From NCBI GenBank assembly GCA_003554565.1, contig PWGR01000292.1:1-14121 (forward strand): 14,121 bases of DNA, written 5' to 3'. This DNA is from Clostridia bacterium (GTDB lineage: Bacteria; Bacillota; Sulfobacillia; SLMV01). Made by a program: the position numbers and the translations under genes. The notes under the pieces were generated by a model. The model was not told where the DNA came from and did no database searches. It was given only the letters and a program-made list of their open reading frames with translations. Positions within the stretch are counted from its first letter, which is position 1; every line of letters begins with the position of its first letter. Below are positions 1 through 6,840 of this stretch, in pieces.

Positions 1-653
1 CGTCGCCGTACGACGAAAGGGACATGAACCGCATCTTCCCCGGTGATCAGGACGGTAGTGCCACGGAGGTTTTGGCACACCAGATCTGGGAGATTGCTCT
101 CGAGTGCGACTACATAGTAGATCTGCACTGCTGCGGCATATACGGGAGCTCCTACACCCTGGCGCAGTACCGCGAGTACGAGTTCGCTCGGGATCTGGCG
201 GGGAAGATCGACATACCGCTGGTGGTTCAGTCAGCCGGGGCGGAAGGACAGCTGTTCGTCGAGGCATGTGCAGAAGACATCCCGGCGGTTATCATTGAAC
301 TGCCGGGCGGGGGGCGGTCCGGGGTCATTGATCTTGCCGCGGCAGAACAGACGCGGCGGGCTCTGCTTGGGTTGCTGCGCGTGTTGGAGGTACTGCCGGG
401 CGATGCCCCCGAGCCTGCCCCGTCGTTCTGTGACCCGCTGAGGAGAATCGCAGCCCCCCGGGATGGCCTGTATCTGCCGCAGATCGCACCGGGCGGGGCA
501 TTTGAGGCCGGTCAGGTCCTCGGTACGGTGCAGGGCGAGGAGCTGACCGTGGACTTTTCGGGCTGGGCCGTCATAGCGCGACCGGCCGGCTACGTGTTCC
601 GGGACGCCTCTTTGCTGGTGCTGGCACCCAAAGGGAGGAATGATGATCTCTGA
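1..653 (+). CDS. Succinylglutamate desuccinylase/aspartoacylase-like M14 hydrolase (5' truncated)
   Basis: The reading frame is open to the left edge (first full codon at base 3), so the ATG at 24 is internal: it sits in the motif RDMNRIFPG, which matches the substrate-binding DxNRxFPG segment of AstE/aspartoacylase zinc hydrolases. Further on, VDLHCCG carries the His expected as the third zinc ligand, and VIIELPGGG holds a candidate catalytic Glu. The N-terminal zinc-binding HxxE motif lies upstream of the window. The last 60 or so residues (from about PRDGLYLPQI to LLVLAPKG) resemble the small beta-barrel, lipoyl-like C-terminal domain common in this family. Members deacylate N-acyl amino acids or related amides in the cytoplasm; the substrate here cannot be read from the sequence. 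The stop lies just before the hydrogenase protease gene, so co-transcription is likely. The family call is firm; a named gene is not justified. Confidence 0.85.
   Translation, partial: SPYDERDMNRIFPGDQDGSATEVLAHQIWEIALECDYIVDLHCCGIYGSSYTLAQYREYEFARDLAGKIDIPLVVQSAGAEGQLFVEACAEDIPAVIIELPGGGRSGVIDLAAAEQTRRALLGLLRVLEVLPGDAPEPAPSFCDPLRRIAAPRDGLYLPQIAPGGAFEAGQVLGTVQGEELTVDFSGWAVIARPAGYVFRDASLLVLAPKGRNDDL
634..638 (+). promoter_or_regulatory. Ribosome binding site before the hydrogenase protease gene
   Basis: GGAGG lies within the end of the preceding gene. It is 11 bases before an in-frame CTG (650) and 23 bases before the first in-frame GTG (662) of the protease. It therefore favours the CTG, or points to a base change in the start region. 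Two ATGs (640 and 643) are also nearby but read only into a TGA at 655. Confidence 0.5.
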
Positions 654-1153
654 GTGATGCGGTGGTTCTCGGGTGTGGAAATCTCCTGGCCGGAGATGAT
701 GGTGTCGGCTTGTATGTTGTCCGTCGAGCGAGGGAAGAGTTCGACCCGTCAGTTCTTTCGACTTACAGGGTGCGGTTCGTGGAGGCTGGAACGGATGGCC
801 CCGGCATCATAAACTACCTGCTCGACTGTGACAGGGCAATCATGGTGGATGCAGTGAGAATGGGGGAGCCCCCGGGAACCGTGCGGGTGTTTTCTATGGA
901 CGACCTGCCGGTCCGCACGGGCTCCCCCGTGACACTGCATGACATCGGTCCGCGCGATGCTGTCTCCCTGGCGGAGAGACTCTATCCTGGGCGCGTCCCC
1001 CCAGTATCAGTCATTGGGGTGCAGGTCGCCAGCCTTTCCTCTCGGACCTTGCCCGGCATGACACCTGGGGTGGCCGGTGCGGTGGCACGTGCTTGCAGCT
1101 GTGTTTTCTGCCTGCTGCAATCGAATGAGGAGGGACGGGAGCGGAATGCATGA
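650..1153 (+). CDS. [NiFe]-hydrogenase maturation endopeptidase (HybD/HycI family, M52)
   Basis: This protease removes the C-terminal peptide of the hydrogenase large subunit after nickel has been inserted. The N-terminus VVLGCGNLLAGDDGVG is the family's opening strand and loop. Numbering from the GTG at 662, the expected nickel-sensing residues are D13 (in GDDG), D63 (in VDAVRMG) and H93 (in LHDIG), and SVIGVQVASL follows. From 662 the protein is 163 residues, normal for the family. That GTG begins inside the first beta strand, however, whereas a CTG at 650 gives MSDAVVLGCGN, a more usual N-terminus, 11 bases after GGAGG. No ATG is available in this frame. I give the CTG start; the GTG at 662 is the conservative alternative. 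The 3' end overlaps hypA by 8 bases. Which hydrogenase it serves cannot be told. Confidence 0.9.
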   Translation: MSDAVVLGCGNLLAGDDGVGLYVVRRAREEFDPSVLSTYRVRFVEAGTDGPGIINYLLDCDRAIMVDAVRMGEPPGTVRVFSMDDLPVRTGSPVTLHDIGPRDAVSLAERLYPGRVPPVSVIGVQVASLSSRTLPGMTPGVAGAVARACSCVFCLLQSNEEGRERNA

Positions 1154-1562
1154 GCTGACCATTGCGCGTGAGGTGATGCGGGTCCTTCGGGCCAGCGCGG
1201 CAGAGGAGAGCTTGGACCGGATCGAGTCAGTGTCCCTGAAGGTCGGGGTCATAAGCTGTCTTCACCCGGCCGCCCTGCGCACCGCGTTTTCTGTCCTGAA
1301 GACAGATGACGAGCTGCTGTGTGGTGCGCGCCTGCAGGTACAGTGCGTGCCGGTTGTCATCCGGTGCTCCCGCTGCGGCGGACGGTGGGAAGTTGACCCT
1401 CCCGAGTTTTTGTGCCCCGGCTGTGGGAGCAGACGGGTCCGGGTGTTAAAAGGCGAGGAAGTCATCATCCATTCTTACCGTGGTACGCGGACCGGCGAGG
1501 AGGAGGGGATGCTCGATGAAGATTCGGTTGGCACAGAGTGCAATGCAGAAGTACGACATTAA
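1146..1562 (+). CDS. hypA: Hydrogenase nickel incorporation protein HypA
   Basis: HypA is the nickel metallochaperone that works with HypB to load nickel into the hydrogenase large subunit. The start at 1146 gives the N-terminus MHEL, whose Met1-His2-Glu3 is the nickel site and must be at the very end; a longer reading from further upstream would bury it. GAGGAGGGA at 1127-1135 precedes it at a good distance. The zinc-binding loop has C74 and C77 (CSRC) and C90 and C93 (CPGC). The protein is 138 residues against the usual 113-118 or so. The extra 26 residues (after HSYRG) are acidic and unlike the family. They are encoded where the frame runs over the hypB ribosome binding site and start, giving a 47-base overlap with hypB. 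Confidence 0.95.
   Translation: MHELTIAREVMRVLRASAAEESLDRIESVSLKVGVISCLHPAALRTAFSVLKTDDELLCGARLQVQCVPVVIRCSRCGGRWEVDPPEFLCPGCGSRRVRVLKGEEVIIHSYRGTRTGEEEGMLDEDSVGTECNAEVRH
1501..1506 (+). promoter_or_regulatory. Ribosome binding site of hypB, inside hypA
   Basis: AGGAGG lies 9 bases before the ATG at 1516 and is embedded in the hypA coding tail. It decides the hypB start at 1516 over the in-frame GTG at 1480, and suggests translational coupling of hypA and hypB. Confidence 0.7.
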
Positions 1563-2178
1563 GGCGGAGCAAAATGCCCGGTTGCTCGCCAAATCCGGCG
1601 TCTTTGCTGTTGACGTCATGGGCTCACCGGGTGCAGGCAAGACCGAGATTCTGGAGCGGACTGTTGAGGCAATGGTCCAGGACATGACTGTAGGAGTAAT
1701 TGAAGGTGATATCTGTACGGAGCGGGACGCAGACCGTGTGCGGGCGAGCGGGGCGCAGGCGGTCCAGATTAACACGGAAGGGGCATGTCATCTCGATGCG
1801 CACATGGTGGGCGAAGTGCTGGAGAACATGACGCTCGGGGAGCTGGATCTGTTGTTCATCGAAAACGTGGGGAACCTGATCTGTCCCACCCGTTTCCGTT
1901 CGGGAGCTGCGGAGCGTGCGATAGTCCTCAGTCTGCCCGAGGGAACCGACAAGCCAGAGAAGTACCCCTCGATGTTTCGGAGCTGTGCGGTAGCCCTGGT
2001 GAACAAGATTGACCTCATAGATGTCCTTCCCGTAGATCTGGCCGAGCTCACGCTTGAGATAAGGCGGGTCAACCCGCACATGAGAATTTGGCCGGTCTGC
2101 GCCCGCACCGCTCAGGGAATGGAGGGCTGGTACGAGTGGCTGCGCGAGGGAGTACGACGCTCGGCGGCCGGACGATGA
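1516..2178 (+). CDS. hypB: Hydrogenase nickel incorporation GTPase HypB
   Basis: HypB is a SIMIBI-class GTPase whose hydrolysis drives nickel delivery from HypA to the hydrogenase precursor. The 220-residue protein shows Walker A GSPGAGKT at 36-43, IEGDI at 62-66, ENVGNLICP at 116-124, and the base-recognition motif NKID at 163-166. The metal site at the dimer interface is represented by C91-H92 (in GACHLDA) and C123. There is no His-rich N-terminal stretch and no CxxCGC-like motif, so this is the short form without the nickel-storage extension. In the segment after the P of NLICP, FRSGAAERA replaces the commoner FDLGE-type sequence, a mild divergence. The start at 1516 is preceded by AGGAGG. 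The 3' end overlaps hypF by four bases (ATGA). Confidence 0.97.
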   Translation: MKIRLAQSAMQKYDIKAEQNARLLAKSGVFAVDVMGSPGAGKTEILERTVEAMVQDMTVGVIEGDICTERDADRVRASGAQAVQINTEGACHLDAHMVGEVLENMTLGELDLLFIENVGNLICPTRFRSGAAERAIVLSLPEGTDKPEKYPSMFRSCAVALVNKIDLIDVLPVDLAELTLEIRRVNPHMRIWPVCARTAQGMEGWYEWLREGVRRSAAGR

Positions 2179-4523
2179 GTCCGGATACAGTGACGGCCGC
2201 ACATATTTCCATCCGGGGAATCGTGCAGGGTGTTGGCTTTCGCCCGCACGCCCGCTCCACCGCAGATCGCTGCGGGATATCTGGATGGGTGCGCAACGGC
2301 AAAGGGGGGGTGATGATCCGCGCTGAGGGGTCGGCGGATCAACTGCATAAGTTCCTCGGCGACGTGCGGGAGGCTGCCCCGCGCATGGCCTTCATAACCG
2401 ATATCGATGTGACAGAGGAAGTTCCCGCCGGCTACGATGATTTTTCTATTTGTGCCAGCGACGGTGACGGTAAGCGAAAGATGTTGATTTCTCCGGATGT
2501 CTCTACGTGCCACGACTGTGAAAGGGAGATACGTGATTCCTCCGATCGCCGTTTCGGCTATCCCTTCACCAACTGCACCAACTGTGGCCCCCGTTTCACG
2601 ATAATCCGGCACCTCCCCTACGATAGGTCCCGCACATCTATGTCCGGCTTCCCATTGTGCGCAGAGTGCGAGCGCGAATACTGTGACCCGGAGGACCGGC
2701 GCTTTCACGCTCAGCCCACCGCCTGTCCCAGCTGCGGGCCGCATGTGCGGCTGCTGGACGGCTCGGCCCGAGTTCTGGCTGAAGAAGGGGCGATCCGGAC
2801 CGCCCGCCAGCTGCTCTGCGACGGTGACACAGTTGCCGTGCAGGGAATAGGTGGGTTTCACCTGGCCTGCCGGGCAGACGACCCCGGGGCGGTTCTGAGG
2901 CTGCGCGGGGTAAAGAACCGGCCCAGCAAGCCCCTCGCTGTGATGGTTCGGGATCTGGCTGCCGTCGGCGAGATCTGTCGGTTGAAAGGGGCGGACGTGA
3001 GGATGCTGCAGTCGCCCGCCGCTCCCATTGTGATCTTGCCGCGGCGGGAGGGCGCCCCTATTGCCGGGAATGTGGCCCCGGAATGCGCTTCGGTTGGGGT
3101 GATGCTGCCCTACACCCCACTGCATATGCTCCTTTTCTCCGGGGATGCTTCCGCCCTGGTCATGACCAGCGGTAACCGCCGGGGACTGCCGCTTGCGAAG
3201 GATGCAGAGTCTGCATTGACCCAGCTGGGTGATTCCATTGGGGCATTTCTCATCCATGATCGACCGATAGTGCGGCGCTGCGACGATTCGGTTGTCCGCT
3301 CCATATGCGTCGCCGGCGATGACGATTTCATAGTCTACCGGCGTTCGCGCGGGTATGCGCCGAGGCCTGTGTTGTTGAACCGGGAGACAGCCGGGAGGGA
3401 CACGGAAGCGGTACTGGGCTGCGGCGGTGATGAGAAGAACACCTTCTGCCTCCTCGACGGCGATGAGGGGTTTTTTAGCCAACACATCGGCTCACTGCGG
3501 CGAGAGGAAGTGGTCGAGGCCTGGCGTGATTCGGTAGACGATTTGATCGATATCCTGGAAATCACACCAGGTGCGGTTGCCCACGATCTACATCCAGACT
3601 ACCGCAGCAGCCACCTGGCAGCCGAGTACGCAAAGCAGCGGGAGCTTACTCGCATTTCAGTTCAGCATCATCACGCCCACTGTGCTGCCTGCCTGGCGGA
3701 GAACGGACGTCCCGGTCCGGCCCTCGGGGTGATCGCGGATGGGACCGGTTATGGTGACGATGGCACATTGTGGGGTATGGAGATCCTGCTTGCAGATCTG
3801 TGCGGCTATCGCCGGTTGGTTTCGCTTGAGCCCGTGCAGATGCCGGGAGGCGAGCGCGCGGTGAGACGGCCACTCCGGATGACACTGGCCCATCTGCGGG
3901 CTGCCCTGGGGTCAGAGGCCATCGAAGAACTGGTGGAAAGGTTTCCTGCCGAGGAGGAGGACCTGTGCGCGGCCCTGATACAGATGGAGCGGGATCTCAA
4001 CGCCCCGATGACGTCCAGCTGTGGGCGGCTGTTTGATGCTGCCGCTGCGGTTCTGGATATCTGTCTGAGGGCCGATTATTCGGGACAGCCAGCAGTGCAG
4101 CTGAGCGAGAGAGCCCGCAGAACCAACGAGACTCTCCCGTTCGCCCTGCGGGGAGGAAACCACCTGCACCGGTGGGATCTGACGGAAACCTGGGAGGAGT
4201 TCCTGAACCGCCTACGGAGCGGAGATGACCCCACGGATCTGGCCTCCATCTTTCAGAGCACGGTGGCAGAAATGATGGTTCAGGGTGTGCGCCTGAGTCG
4301 TGAAATCTCCGGGTGCGATGTGGTAGCATTGAGTGGAGGAGTCTTTCAGAATTGCAGCCTGCTCTCCCATGTGAGGGCGGCCCTGTCGGAGGAGGGTTTT
4401 TCCGTTTTGGTGCACGATGAGGTGCCGCCCAATGACGGGGGAATCAGCCTGGGGCAGGCCGTTGTGGGGCGACACAGGATCGGGTGCGAGGGTGAGGCCG
4501 ATGTGTCTGGCTGTGCCGGCTGA
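2175..4523 (+). CDS. hypF: Carbamoyltransferase HypF
   Basis: HypF uses carbamoyl phosphate and ATP to carbamoylate the C-terminal Cys of HypE, the first step towards the cyanide ligands of the [NiFe] site. Its 782 residues have the usual order. An acylphosphatase domain comes first (RGIVQGVGFRPH at 14-25, with catalytic R23 and N41). Two zinc-finger units follow (C112/C115 with C134/C137, and C162/C165 with C184/C187). Next is a YrdC-like domain from about 205 to 390, with GIGGFHLACRA and the KNRPSKPLAVM nucleotide-binding stretch. A Kae1/TobZ-like domain ends the protein, with HHHAH at 498-502, SGGVFQN at 720-726 and NDGGISLGQ near the C-terminus. The start is the ATG of an ATGA overlap with hypB. 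No strong ribosome binding site is near, so translation is probably coupled. The last 23 bases overlap hypC. Confidence 0.98.
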   Translation: MSPDTVTAAHISIRGIVQGVGFRPHARSTADRCGISGWVRNGKGGVMIRAEGSADQLHKFLGDVREAAPRMAFITDIDVTEEVPAGYDDFSICASDGDGKRKMLISPDVSTCHDCEREIRDSSDRRFGYPFTNCTNCGPRFTIIRHLPYDRSRTSMSGFPLCAECEREYCDPEDRRFHAQPTACPSCGPHVRLLDGSARVLAEEGAIRTARQLLCDGDTVAVQGIGGFHLACRADDPGAVLRLRGVKNRPSKPLAVMVRDLAAVGEICRLKGADVRMLQSPAAPIVILPRREGAPIAGNVAPECASVGVMLPYTPLHMLLFSGDASALVMTSGNRRGLPLAKDAESALTQLGDSIGAFLIHDRPIVRRCDDSVVRSICVAGDDDFIVYRRSRGYAPRPVLLNRETAGRDTEAVLGCGGDEKNTFCLLDGDEGFFSQHIGSLRREEVVEAWRDSVDDLIDILEITPGAVAHDLHPDYRSSHLAAEYAKQRELTRISVQHHHAHCAACLAENGRPGPALGVIADGTGYGDDGTLWGMEILLADLCGYRRLVSLEPVQMPGGERAVRRPLRMTLAHLRAALGSEAIEELVERFPAEEEDLCAALIQMERDLNAPMTSSCGRLFDAAAAVLDICLRADYSGQPAVQLSERARRTNETLPFALRGGNHLHRWDLTETWEEFLNRLRSGDDPTDLASIFQSTVAEMMVQGVRLSREISGCDVVALSGGVFQNCSLLSHVRAALSEEGFSVLVHDEVPPNDGGISLGQAVVGRHRIGCEGEADVSGCAG

Positions 4524-4767
4524 GGTGATTTCGCTCGACCAGGGTGTGGCCAGGGTGAACGTGGGAGGAAGTGTGGGTACGTGTTTCGTCGACGCGGTCC
4601 CGGAAGTCGAGGTCGGTGATTATGTGTTGATGCACGCGGGATACGCCATTGCCATCCTCAGCATCAGCGAGGCGGAGGAGACGCTGCGGCTACTGAAGGA
4701 GGCCTACGGTGAAGGGAGTTCTGACGCGGTTCTCGGATCCGGACCTGGGCCGATCGGTCCTGGCTGA
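4501..4767 (+). CDS. hypC: Hydrogenase assembly chaperone HypC
   Basis: HypC is the small chaperone that pairs with HypD to carry the Fe(CN)2CO unit to the hydrogenase large-subunit precursor. The start at 4501 gives MCLAVP, whose Cys2 is essential and must follow the initiator Met, so longer in-frame readings are excluded. GAGGGTGAGG at 4488-4497 lies just upstream. VGDYVLMHAGYAI (H45) is the second conserved block, and EAEETLRLLKEAY is the usual C-terminal helix. The total is 88 residues. About 17 residues after the helix form a glycine/proline-rich tail (ending GPGPIGPG), unlike other HypC proteins. They are encoded over the ribosome binding site and start of hypD. The gene overlaps hypF by 23 bases and hypD by 59 bases. 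Confidence 0.95.
   Translation: MCLAVPAEVISLDQGVARVNVGGSVGTCFVDAVPEVEVGDYVLMHAGYAIAILSISEAEETLRLLKEAYGEGSSDAVLGSGPGPIGPG
4696..4702 (+). promoter_or_regulatory. Ribosome binding site of hypD, inside hypC
   Basis: AAGGAGG lies six bases before the GTG at 4709. It sits in the part of hypC encoding the end of its C-terminal helix and fixes the hypD start within hypC. Confidence 0.7.
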
Positions 4768-5824
4768 GATACAGGGGAAGGCCGAGGCGATTGGTCGTCC
4801 CCTGACTTTCATGGAGGTCTGCGGCACTCACACGGCCGCCTACAGCTTCACAGGCCTCCGCGATGTCCTCGACGATGCAGTCCGTCTGCGCAGCGGTCCC
4901 GGCTGTCCCGTATGCGTTACCCCACCCGGTGACATAGACCGTATGATTGCCCTTGCGGGCGGAGATCACATCACCTGCACCTTCGGGGACATGATGGACG
5001 TGCCGGGTTCGGGATCTTCGTTGCGGAAGGAGAGGGCCCGCAGCGGACGAGTCAGGATCATCTATTCCCCGGATGAGGCGCTGCAGCTCGCCAGGGGGCA
5101 TCATGATGGGGAGACAGTGGTGCTGTTGTCTGTCGGTTTTGAGACGACGGCCCCTGCCGTCTCCAGTGTCTTGCGGAGGGCGGCAGCAGAGGACCGAACC
5201 AACCTGCGGGTGTTTTCCGCGCAGAGGCTTCTGCTGCCGGCGCTGCGCGTCCTGCTGTGCGATCCTGAGGTGAATCTGGATGGGCTGATCCTTCCCGGGC
5301 ATGTGGCGGCAGTTCTCGGCCGGGCAGCTTTTGAGTTTGTGGGCGCGGAGGCGGGTATTCCCGCGGTTGTAACGGGTTTTGAGGTGATTGATCTTTTGTG
5401 CGCTCTGGATTGTCTTTTGGACATGGTGGGGCGCGGCGAAGTGGCGGTGAAAAACCGGTACGGTCGCGCGGTGCGCGAGATGGGCAATCCGGCTGCACGC
5501 GGTGTGACCAGCCGTGTTTTTGAACAGTGCGATGTTCAGTGGCGGGGACTGGGTACTGTGAGGGGCGGCGGGCTTCGCCTGCGAGAGGAATTCGCCGCTT
5601 TTGATGCTGCTCCCCTGGTTCCGGATGACGAGGTGGGCGATGCAGACCCTCCGGAGCAGTGCAGGTGCGGAGACATCCTGCGGGGCCAGGCGGAGCCCGG
5701 CGACTGCCGCCTTTTTGCCCGTATCTGCAACCCGCTCCGCCCCAGTGGTCCCTGCATGGTGTCGCGTGAGGGTGCCTGTTCAACATACTACCGGCATCAC
5801 CGGGAGGAATCCCTGCATGGTTGA
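4709..5824 (+). CDS. hypD: Hydrogenase maturation iron-sulfur protein HypD
   Basis: HypD, with HypC, is the scaffold on which iron receives its two cyanides and one CO. It has the family's three conserved blocks: FMEVCGTHT (C38), SGPGCPVCVTP (C66 and C69) and TFGDMMDVPGS, followed by GFETTAPA and GHVAAVLG. The C-terminal region carries cysteines at 318, 320, 333, 340, 349 and 357 in the pattern CGDIL, PGDCRLF, ICNP, GPCMVS, GACSTYY, which includes the [4Fe-4S] ligands. The 371-residue length is normal. The GTG start is chosen because AAGGAGG is six bases upstream and MKGVLTRFSDP is a reasonable N-terminus. The gene begins inside hypC and overlaps hypE by eight bases, consistent with stoichiometric, coupled production of the C, D and E proteins. 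Confidence 0.98.
   Translation: MKGVLTRFSDPDLGRSVLAEIQGKAEAIGRPLTFMEVCGTHTAAYSFTGLRDVLDDAVRLRSGPGCPVCVTPPGDIDRMIALAGGDHITCTFGDMMDVPGSGSSLRKERARSGRVRIIYSPDEALQLARGHHDGETVVLLSVGFETTAPAVSSVLRRAAAEDRTNLRVFSAQRLLLPALRVLLCDPEVNLDGLILPGHVAAVLGRAAFEFVGAEAGIPAVVTGFEVIDLLCALDCLLDMVGRGEVAVKNRYGRAVREMGNPAARGVTSRVFEQCDVQWRGLGTVRGGGLRLREEFAAFDAAPLVPDDEVGDADPPEQCRCGDILRGQAEPGDCRLFARICNPLRPSGPCMVSREGACSTYYRHHREESLHG
5802..5808 (+). promoter_or_regulatory. Ribosome binding site of hypE, inside hypD
   Basis: GGGAGGA ends eight bases before the ATG at 5817. It selects that start rather than the earlier in-frame codons that lie within hypD. Confidence 0.65.
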
Positions 5825-6833
5825 GGAACCAGAGCTGGTAGAGATGGCGCACGGAGACGGGGGGCGGGCTACCCGCGAGCTGATCGATAGATTGTTTAGA
5901 CCTGCCTTCGGGGAAGAGCATCTGTCAGCATCTGACGATGCGGCCCCAATTGCAGAACTTTCCGGAGAGTGGATGGTCAGCACTGACACTTTCGTCGTCT
6001 CTCCTTCCGAGTTCCCCGGGGGAGATGTTGGCAAGCTGGCGGTGTGCGGGACAGTTAATGATCTGGCTGCCTGCGGTGCCCGGCCGGTATTTCTGACGGC
6101 GGGTTTCGTGCTGGAGGAGGGGCTCTCCCTGCAGCTTCTCCGCCGCGTGGTGCGTTCTATGGCCAGCACTGCCTCCGCCGATGGGGTGCGGCTGGTGGCC
6201 GCAGACACCAAGGTGGTGGGACGCGGGAGCGGGGATGGAGTGTACATCAATACTACCGGCCTGGGTCAGACCATGCCGGGAGTCGAACTAGATGCGGCCC
6301 GGATCGTCCCGGGAGACCGGATCATAGCCACAGGTTACGTCGGTGATCATGGTATGGCGGTGCTGACCCACCGGGAGGGATTTCCCTTTTCAGTGCCGGT
6401 TACCAGCGACTGTGCTTCGCTGTGGCCGGCGGTCGAAACGATGCTTTCTGATGCGGGTGATGCGGTGAAGTTCATGCGCGACCCGACGCGGGGTGGCATT
6501 GCCACGGCGCTGAAGGAGATAGCGGAGCAGGTACCTGTTGATGTAATACTGAAAGAGGAGGATATACCGGTGCGGGATCCAGTACGGTCGGCTGCAGACA
6601 TGCTCGGCCTCGACCCGCTGTATCTGGCCAATGAGGGCAATTTGCTCATAGTAGTGCATGAGGATGCTGGGGAGCGGGTGGTATCGTCGCTGCGCTCCCG
6701 GCGGGGGGTGACGGCTCCCCGCGTCATTGGTGAGGTGGTTGAAGGTTCCGGGGCGGTGCGCGCGGTGACGTCTCTGGGGGGAACCCGGGATCTCGGACTG
6801 TTCGCCGGCGACCCGCTGCCGAGAATCTGCTGA
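5817..6833 (+). CDS. hypE: Hydrogenase maturation dehydratase HypE
   Basis: HypE is an AIRS/PurM-like ATPase. It dehydrates the thiocarboxamide formed on its C-terminal Cys by HypF into a thiocyanate, then passes cyanide to the HypC-HypD complex. The protein is 338 residues. It opens with an acidic ATP-binding region (SDDAAPI at about 39-45) and has the block GGDVGKLAVCGTVNDLAACGA at 68-88. Further blocks are VAADTKVV, RDPTRGGIATALKE and LYLANEGNLLIVV. Decisively, it ends PRIC, with the modifiable Cys338 as the very last residue. The start at 5817 has a good ribosome binding site and an eight-base overlap with hypD. The next gene starts seven bases after the stop. Confidence 0.98.
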   Translation: MVEEPELVEMAHGDGGRATRELIDRLFRPAFGEEHLSASDDAAPIAELSGEWMVSTDTFVVSPSEFPGGDVGKLAVCGTVNDLAACGARPVFLTAGFVLEEGLSLQLLRRVVRSMASTASADGVRLVAADTKVVGRGSGDGVYINTTGLGQTMPGVELDAARIVPGDRIIATGYVGDHGMAVLTHREGFPFSVPVTSDCASLWPAVETMLSDAGDAVKFMRDPTRGGIATALKEIAEQVPVDVILKEEDIPVRDPVRSAADMLGLDPLYLANEGNLLIVVHEDAGERVVSSLRSRRGVTAPRVIGEVVEGSGAVRAVTSLGGTRDLGLFAGDPLPRIC

Positions 6834-6840
6834 AAGGACG

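Noticed and set aside
1077..1145. Longer N-terminus for HypA from an upstream start
   Set aside because: It would bury the Met-His-Glu nickel site, which must be at the N-terminus, and the region codes for the end of the protease in another frame.
2112..3485. Minus-strand open frame of 457 codons opposite hypF
   Set aside because: It is antisense to the clear acylphosphatase, zinc-finger and YrdC regions of HypF and shows no motif of its own.
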